DNA of 64,000 nucleotides, from positions 1,240,001 through 1,304,000 of the forward strand of contig JAZARR010000247.1 of NCBI GenBank assembly GCA_037389465.1. Direction: 5' to 3'. Shown here one piece after another: positions 58,964 through 64,000 of this stretch. The notes beneath the pieces were generated by a model. It did not search any database. It saw nothing but the letters and a program-made list of their open reading frames with translations, and was not told where the DNA came from. The stretch's first letter is position 1; every line of letters starts with the position of its first letter. Source of the stretch: Baylisascaris procyonis. Lineage: Eukaryota; Nematoda; Chromadorea; Rhabditida; Ascarididae. Made by a program: the position numbers and the translations under genes.

Positions 58964-61703
58964 TCATTTGCTTTCAAGATGAAAAGTGGCAAAATCCAAT
59001 TCAACAGCCACTTCAACGCAATCTTCATTGATATGACCATGTTCCGCATTTAAAATATACTGAAACAATAATTTTTTTAAAGGATAAACCATAAGAAAAT
59101 TTAAATTTAAATAAAACTTTTTTCACTACATCGGGAGGGGGGGAGGAGTTCTTATATTTTTGTGTATCACTATTTCTCGAAAAATTTCAATTTCCAATTT
59201 TTGCTTTTACTACTAATCATCATCACTTCGAATTTCTACTTGGAATTCTAAAATATCCGAAGATCACATATGTGATCGATCACCTTCAACACAGAAGAAG
59301 ATATCGAAAGATTACGAAAAATCTAAAGAATTATATATATATCAATCAGTAATTGCTAACACTACACTGAATTTGAAAATTCTTTTCATGAATTTCAATA
59401 AATTTCAATAAAATTTTATGGACCAGTACTTGCTAAAATTTCTTCATCCGGAAGCTTTTATTCTCGAAAATTGCTATCCCCCATCTATCATCTCCCATCC
59501 CTCCAATGATTAGCTTACTTAAATAGTGCTTCATATTAACATAAAGCAGAATTAATACACTATTCGAAGAGAACGATACGAATGGTTATATCTATACTCA
59601 CCTCAGCAGGATAAACAAAACCCAAATGTGACGCATATTTCGATGTCATAACACAATGATGCGGTGTACAGCAATGTTTACCATCTTGCGAAATGAGTTG
59701 AAAGATGCAGTCGATTTTTGCTGTCCATTCCGAATTGTTATCATCTCGTTTGCACTCCAAATAAACCGAGAATATATCACCGCTTAAATAGATGATAATT
59801 TATTGAAAATTTACTCGAATTATCGTCGAAATTTTCTCGAATATTTCTTAAAAATCAATAATAAAGAAGACGAAAAATCGGAATTTTTTTTTTGTTGAAA
59901 TAGAAAAGAGACAATATTAGTGTAATTTTTGATCAATACAAAAGGATAAAATTTTTTAAAGAACTTTATTATATCCACTTTTACATATACATCCTTGAAG
60001 TGAAATATTCGCAAAGCGCCTCTTTTCTGAAGTTTCTCTTCGGATTGGCTTCTAAACTCATTCGACTCTGAGAAAACACATTCAGAACGCTTTATTAGAT
60101 ATTTTTTCTTGCGTTCTGCGACTCGAACTTTGTGTTGAAAAGTGTTTTGATCTTTTTTTTTGATAGTGAAAGGTGCAAGCAGTTCTATTTTTCCGATGTT
60201 AAACAGTGAGTGTGTGGAATGATGGGTTGTTTCCGCCATGAGACACTTGCGCCACTTGTTTTAAACTTCAAAATTCGTGCACCGTAGATGGTGCTTGTTT
60301 AACATCGAGAAAATTGGACTGGTTATACTAGTCCCTATTCAGTATCAAAAAGATCGGAACATATCGCAAATGTGCAATACGAATCAGTTTTAGGCGAACA
60401 ACAAGTGGCGGAAGTATTTCGTGGCGGAAATGGCATAGCATGCAGTTCTGTTTTTTCAGCTATTTCACTCATTTTACCCGTTAGCATATTTTATGACTAT
60501 TTCCTTATAGTTTTTGGGGAAAATAGCTCTTTTTTTCAGTTCTTCTTCCCCCTCCCCCCCTCCTCACTCCTATGTCAACATATTTCAGAAAACAATTCCT
60601 TTTCATACTCTAGTACATTATATACTCATATTGTATCTCACTAAAATTTTATAAAACAACTTTTTTAAAACTTTCCTTACCAAATTTTATAAACTTTTTT
60701 TCTGATTTTTTAAAAAACTTTTCAAGAAGTTTCATTCCAAAGAAAGTTTCTTGAAACCCCCTCGGAGAAGTTTTATACATGATTTTTATATAACGAATCA
60801 TTCAAAAGCATTTATAAATATTCCACTAAATTGTCTCACTATGATAAATTCAGAGACGTTTAGAAATAACAACCCCCCCCCCACTTCCCCACAAAAAAAA
60901 CAATCTTAATGGATAAATAACTGAACGAATATATTTATAAATATAATCGGTCTAATAAATCTTTTTTTTTTTCAAAAAATTTAATTAATTTCAGGTTGTC
61001 ATCAAATTTTATCAATAAAAATAAATTAACGATTAAATAAATAAAATAATATTCACCTATCAATCGAACTCTTCACTCGCCATAAGAATCCATACGATGT
61101 TGTCCATTCACTATAGCGTATACCTTTCTCGTTTGTATAATTTGTGAAGTGCTCAATACGTAGTAGCACTCGTAATCGATCTTTTGCTGCAATCGATTAG
61201 AAATCAATAATTGAAAAAAATAAAACTTTTTTTAATGAGAAGAACTTTGATTATTGACAGATGGGTGGATATAATGACTAATTATTGACAGATGGGTGGA
61301 TGTAATGACCTATAAAGAAGGATAATATCGGCTGAGAAAATATTTGCTCCGCTTTGCATTCGCACACTTTAAATCTCTAAATCGTCCCGTTTTTCTCGTT
61401 TTTCAATTTTTTACTCATGCGTATTTATTCATTTATTTATTTCTCACACTTAACTATTTATTTATATATATTTTTATTTATTACTTATTTATTTATTCGT
61501 TTAACTCCACAACAACCTCTTCCTTCTCTCATTCTCACTCATTCAACGAAAACAGAGCTTTATTAACTAGAAAATTGTTATACTATAATATTTAATAAAG
61601 TAGATCAAATTATGCTAGTTCTTGCGTAAAATTGTCGTAACAATTTTTTTTTTTTAACCTTTAATTAATTCATAAACAATAATTCGATATTCTTACCTGT
61701 CAT
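58964..61703 (-). CDS. stand-alone MATH-domain protein, complete four-exon gene
   Basis: MATH (TRAF-like) domain protein of 137 residues. Exons on the minus strand: 61697..61703 (start exon of only 7 bases, ATGACAG), 61057..61186, 59602..59782 and 58964..59059 (ends TGA). Split codons join correctly (G|CA, AG|C), and the last border is phase 0. Domain evidence: an N-terminal strand RLRVLLRIEHF, then SEWTTSYGFLWRVKSS, IFSVYLECKRDDNNSEWTAK with CIFQLISQDGK, HLGFVYPAE, and C-terminal NAEHGHINEDCVEVAVEL. The MATH fold fills the whole protein. There is no BTB, TRAF or protease part, unlike the usual MATH-BTB or USP7 architecture. Acceptors are TTGCAG, ATTTAAG (unusual) and GTTTCAG. The MATH fold commonly binds partner peptides, for example for ubiquitin ligases. 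The partner here is unknown. Confidence 0.88.
59820..60239 (-). other. 139-codon ORF inside the large MATH-gene intron, uncertain
   Basis: Complete ATG-to-stop frame on the same strand as the MATH gene, within its intron 59783..61056. Basic and polar at first (FTIKKKDQNTFQHKVRVAER), then Phe/Lys/Ser-rich in low-complexity sequence. The first ~60 codons are GC-richer. Could be a nested gene, an alternative exon or chance. Confidence 0.25.
60195..60440. repeat. foldback (inverted-repeat) segment in the MATH-gene intron
   Basis: Arms pair in two sets: CGATGTTAAACA near 60195 with TGTTTAACATCG near 60297, and ACTTGCGCCACTTGTT near 60243 with AACAAGTGGCGGAAGT near 60400. Also TTTCCGCCA (60228) pairs with TGGCGGAAA (60423). 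This could be a decayed foldback element. No target duplication was established. Confidence 0.4.
61250..61310. repeat. 31-base direct duplication
   Basis: ATTATTGACAGATGGGTGGA occurs twice in direct orientation, starting at 61250 and 61281, with one difference in the remainder. Confidence 0.9.
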
Positions 61704-61755
61704 GGAATGATGTTATTCTTGTATATAGTATCGATGATGTCGAAAAATAAGACCG

Positions 61756-61765
61756 CTGAAAATAG
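61756..61765 (-). promoter_or_regulatory. probable trans-splice acceptor of the MATH gene
   Basis: ATTTTCAG directly precedes a 59-base first exon (61697..61755) that carries 52 untranslated bases and then the ATG. No upstream exon is required. Spliced-leader addition is the likely explanation in a nematode. Confidence 0.4.
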
Positions 61766-64000
61766 ATTACTTTAATGAAATGGTAAAACAATAGAAAAAA
61801 AAGCTTTCATAAGCAATCGCAACAAACTATCGACAAATTATTTTCAAAATAGCCGCAAATGTTTCGCCGGGCAGTAAAACTTAAACCTTTCGTTGCGTAC
61901 CTATTAACCTAAATATTCGAGCAGTTGAATAATTCGAACAAAAATAAAACCACTAATACCCTTTTTTATTGGTTTTTACCTATATGTTTTTCAAGAGTGC
62001 ATTATGGTTTCACCGTTTGTCTGCATATGTATGTGTATGTCTGCGTGTCTGCCAAGTGATTCCGAATTGCCACTCATTAAAGAAACAGCGAGAAATTTGG
62101 CTCATATAATTTGTCTCAGAGAATGACATGCTAAAGAATATTTCACATTGATTGATTAACTAAGACATTTAAAAGTGACGAAAAATTTTTGAACACATTT
62201 TTACACCGATCGGCTTATGAAAAAGTTTAAAATATCTGCAAATCATTATTTTGCGCATTTTATTTTTTGCTGATAATTCGTAAAACTCGTTGGTCAAATG
62301 AATAGGATACAAAAAGCGCATATTGTGCTAGCCCTTCTAGTATTACGCATCAGCTTTTATATTAGAACTCTCTGTTTGAGAAGAAAAAAAAAAGAGCCAA
62401 ATGATAGTGAATAAAAGGCTTAACATTCTTTAAAAAAAATGGTACGACGAAACAATTAAAAGCAAAAGCAGTATAAAAAAATCCATTATAGAATTGATGC
62501 AAATGGCCGTATATGACATCAAAATATGTTCGCCTTAAGTGATTTTATTTGCCTTAGGCGATATAAAGCGTCAATTAGTCGCATAGATGAACGACGATTC
62601 TAATATGGAATTCGAGTGCAATCACAATAGTTGAGATTGCCGAATTCATTAGCTTACAAGTATTATTCGTTCAAATATGTTTCTATTAGAGCATCTATCA
62701 AGCAAGAACTATTCTTTTATATTCCACAGAATATATGCAGATAATATTAGATGACAAAAACGGAAACAAATTTAGACGAAAATCGCTAAAAGTCTCTAAA
62801 AATTCTAGAAAGTCCCTAAAAGATTGCTGGAATTCAAGTGAAAATCAATAAATGATTATTAATTCATGAAATTATGAAAGTAATCTTTTTGAAACATATG
62901 AGTATAAGGAACTTTTCTGGAAGAAAAAAACTTTCCTTCAAAATTCAACTCAATAAGATAAGATAAATGCGAAAGAAGGAAGAAGGGGGATTTAAGCACT
63001 CATACGTTCCCATTACATCATCATGCAACATTTTCGATAGAGAATTGAAAGCCGTATAGATAAACGAATAGAATTATTGACTTCTAGCCATAGCTTTTAA
63101 CATGCAAAGAACTAGGACAGCTTAGTCTTTGAAAACGAAGTGCTGAAGTTGAAAGCATGGATGAGCGAGATAAGTGGTTTTTTTTTTTAAATTTTTTATG
63201 TAAAGCTAAAGCACGCACACGAATTTTCTCTCGCTTTATTCGATTCTCTCACTCTTATTTCAATCTCTCATTCATGCTTTATTTCCTTATCGAAATTGGC
63301 TTATAGAAATAAAACTTGCTGACTGAAATATTTTCTTGTAATCATGCAATCATTTGAAATTCAGCTTCATCGAATAAACCTCCTCACGTATAATTTTAGA
63401 ATGCATTCAAAATAGTAGAGACTATAAAGCATTTATAATGCAACATATTGAGCCATCAATAATTAGAAAGCTATCGATTTATGGTTGCAAAAAAAAAAAA
63501 AAAACGCTTATAGATAAAAGATGGGAAGGAAAATGTGAGAGGAGAGGGGAGGTGGATTATCGAAAATATGCTAGTGAAAGTAAATAATTGTGCTAAAATG
63601 AATACTTAAAAGCAAATAAAAATATGGCCCATTGTGGGGTTTTTTTTTTTGCCTTCACGATTAATTAACGCCTAGTCGAAATGGATGAATAGCGTTTAGA
63701 AATCAACAACAACAACAACAACAAAAAAAAAGAAATCACTGATACGTTACGTAATCGAATTATTGAATTTTCTCATTTTATTTTCTAAATATTATCTAAT
63801 AAAACTTTCAAATGAGAAAATAATCTTAAACGGTATAAATATAGCAATAGCCTTTATATTAGATTGTTGCAAAATTTATTGCGAAATTCAAAGAAATAGA
63901 AGAAAAAAAAAATATGATAATTGTGGAATTTTTATTAGACGATTGAAAAAAAAGACCATAAAAATTCGTTATTTTTAATTTATAAAAAATCACATAATGT
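61766..64000. other. AT-rich stretch without a recognised gene
   Basis: Homopolymer-rich sequence with an octamer at 62497 and a (CAA)n run near 63,705..63,723. No exon with convincing splice sites or base composition. Confidence 0.4.

Noticed and set aside
58727..59053. 108-codon plus-strand frame
   Set aside because: Partly antisense to the last MATH exon (58964..59059), whose domain match is clear.
60372..60644. 90-codon plus-strand frame in the MATH intron
   Set aside because: The second half is poly-pyrimidine low complexity and the first half lies in the foldback segment. No family.
1..64000. tRNA, rRNA, CRISPR and bacterial features
   Set aside because: No tRNA B-box-like GGTTCGAATCC with a matching A box was seen. 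Nothing resembles rRNA or CRISPR. Introns and base composition are eukaryotic.

Overview
The window is nematode nuclear DNA. Three things support this. A gene at 33.8-35.5 kb encodes a DB module, a cysteine pattern known from nematodes. Two genes begin a few bases after a TTTTCAG acceptor, as expected for spliced-leader trans-splicing. Degenerate (TTAGGC)n, the nematode telomere hexamer, sits inside a repeat. Introns are very AT-rich and coding exons are visibly richer in GC. The species cannot be named from the sequence alone.

Layout. (1) 1-27.9 kb: a 9.5-kb unit repeated head to tail about three times (offsets 9,525 and 19,041), followed by a fourth, partial and more diverged copy at 29.9-31.5 kb. 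Each unit carries an unrecognised multi-exon minus-strand gene. It also holds three ~0.8-0.9-kb sub-repeats that each encode a hydrophobic (probable transmembrane) exon, a 42-bp minisatellite mixed with TTAGGC-like sequence, and a 134-bp MITE-like element with TA flanks. Between the third and fourth copies lie ~2 kb, with two extra in-phase exons, that copies 1 and 2 lack. (2) 31.5-40 kb: AT-rich sequence with a complete four-exon secreted DB-module gene (minus), weaker exon candidates and a 44-codon ORF on the plus strand. (3) 40.9-54.8 kb: a TSG101/VPS23-like (ESCRT-I) gene on the minus strand. Its UEV exons lie at 53.9-54.8 kb and its steadiness-box exon at 40.9-41.05 kb. Between them is an 11.6-kb satellite of 27-bp monomers organised in about four higher-order units of 2.4-3.2 kb. 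(4) 54.8-64 kb: AT-rich sequence with a complete four-exon stand-alone MATH-domain gene (minus) and a single stray satellite monomer.

Most convincing new observations: a megasatellite-scale array inside an intron of an ESCRT-I gene, with the proline-rich and coiled-coil parts of TSG101 not found on either side; a tandemly amplified gene whose amplified form lacks two internal exons kept by the outermost copy; and telomere-like repeats carried in that amplified unit, suggesting subtelomeric ancestry. Exon joins were checked by hand for GT/AG sites and reading-frame phase. No database search was possible.
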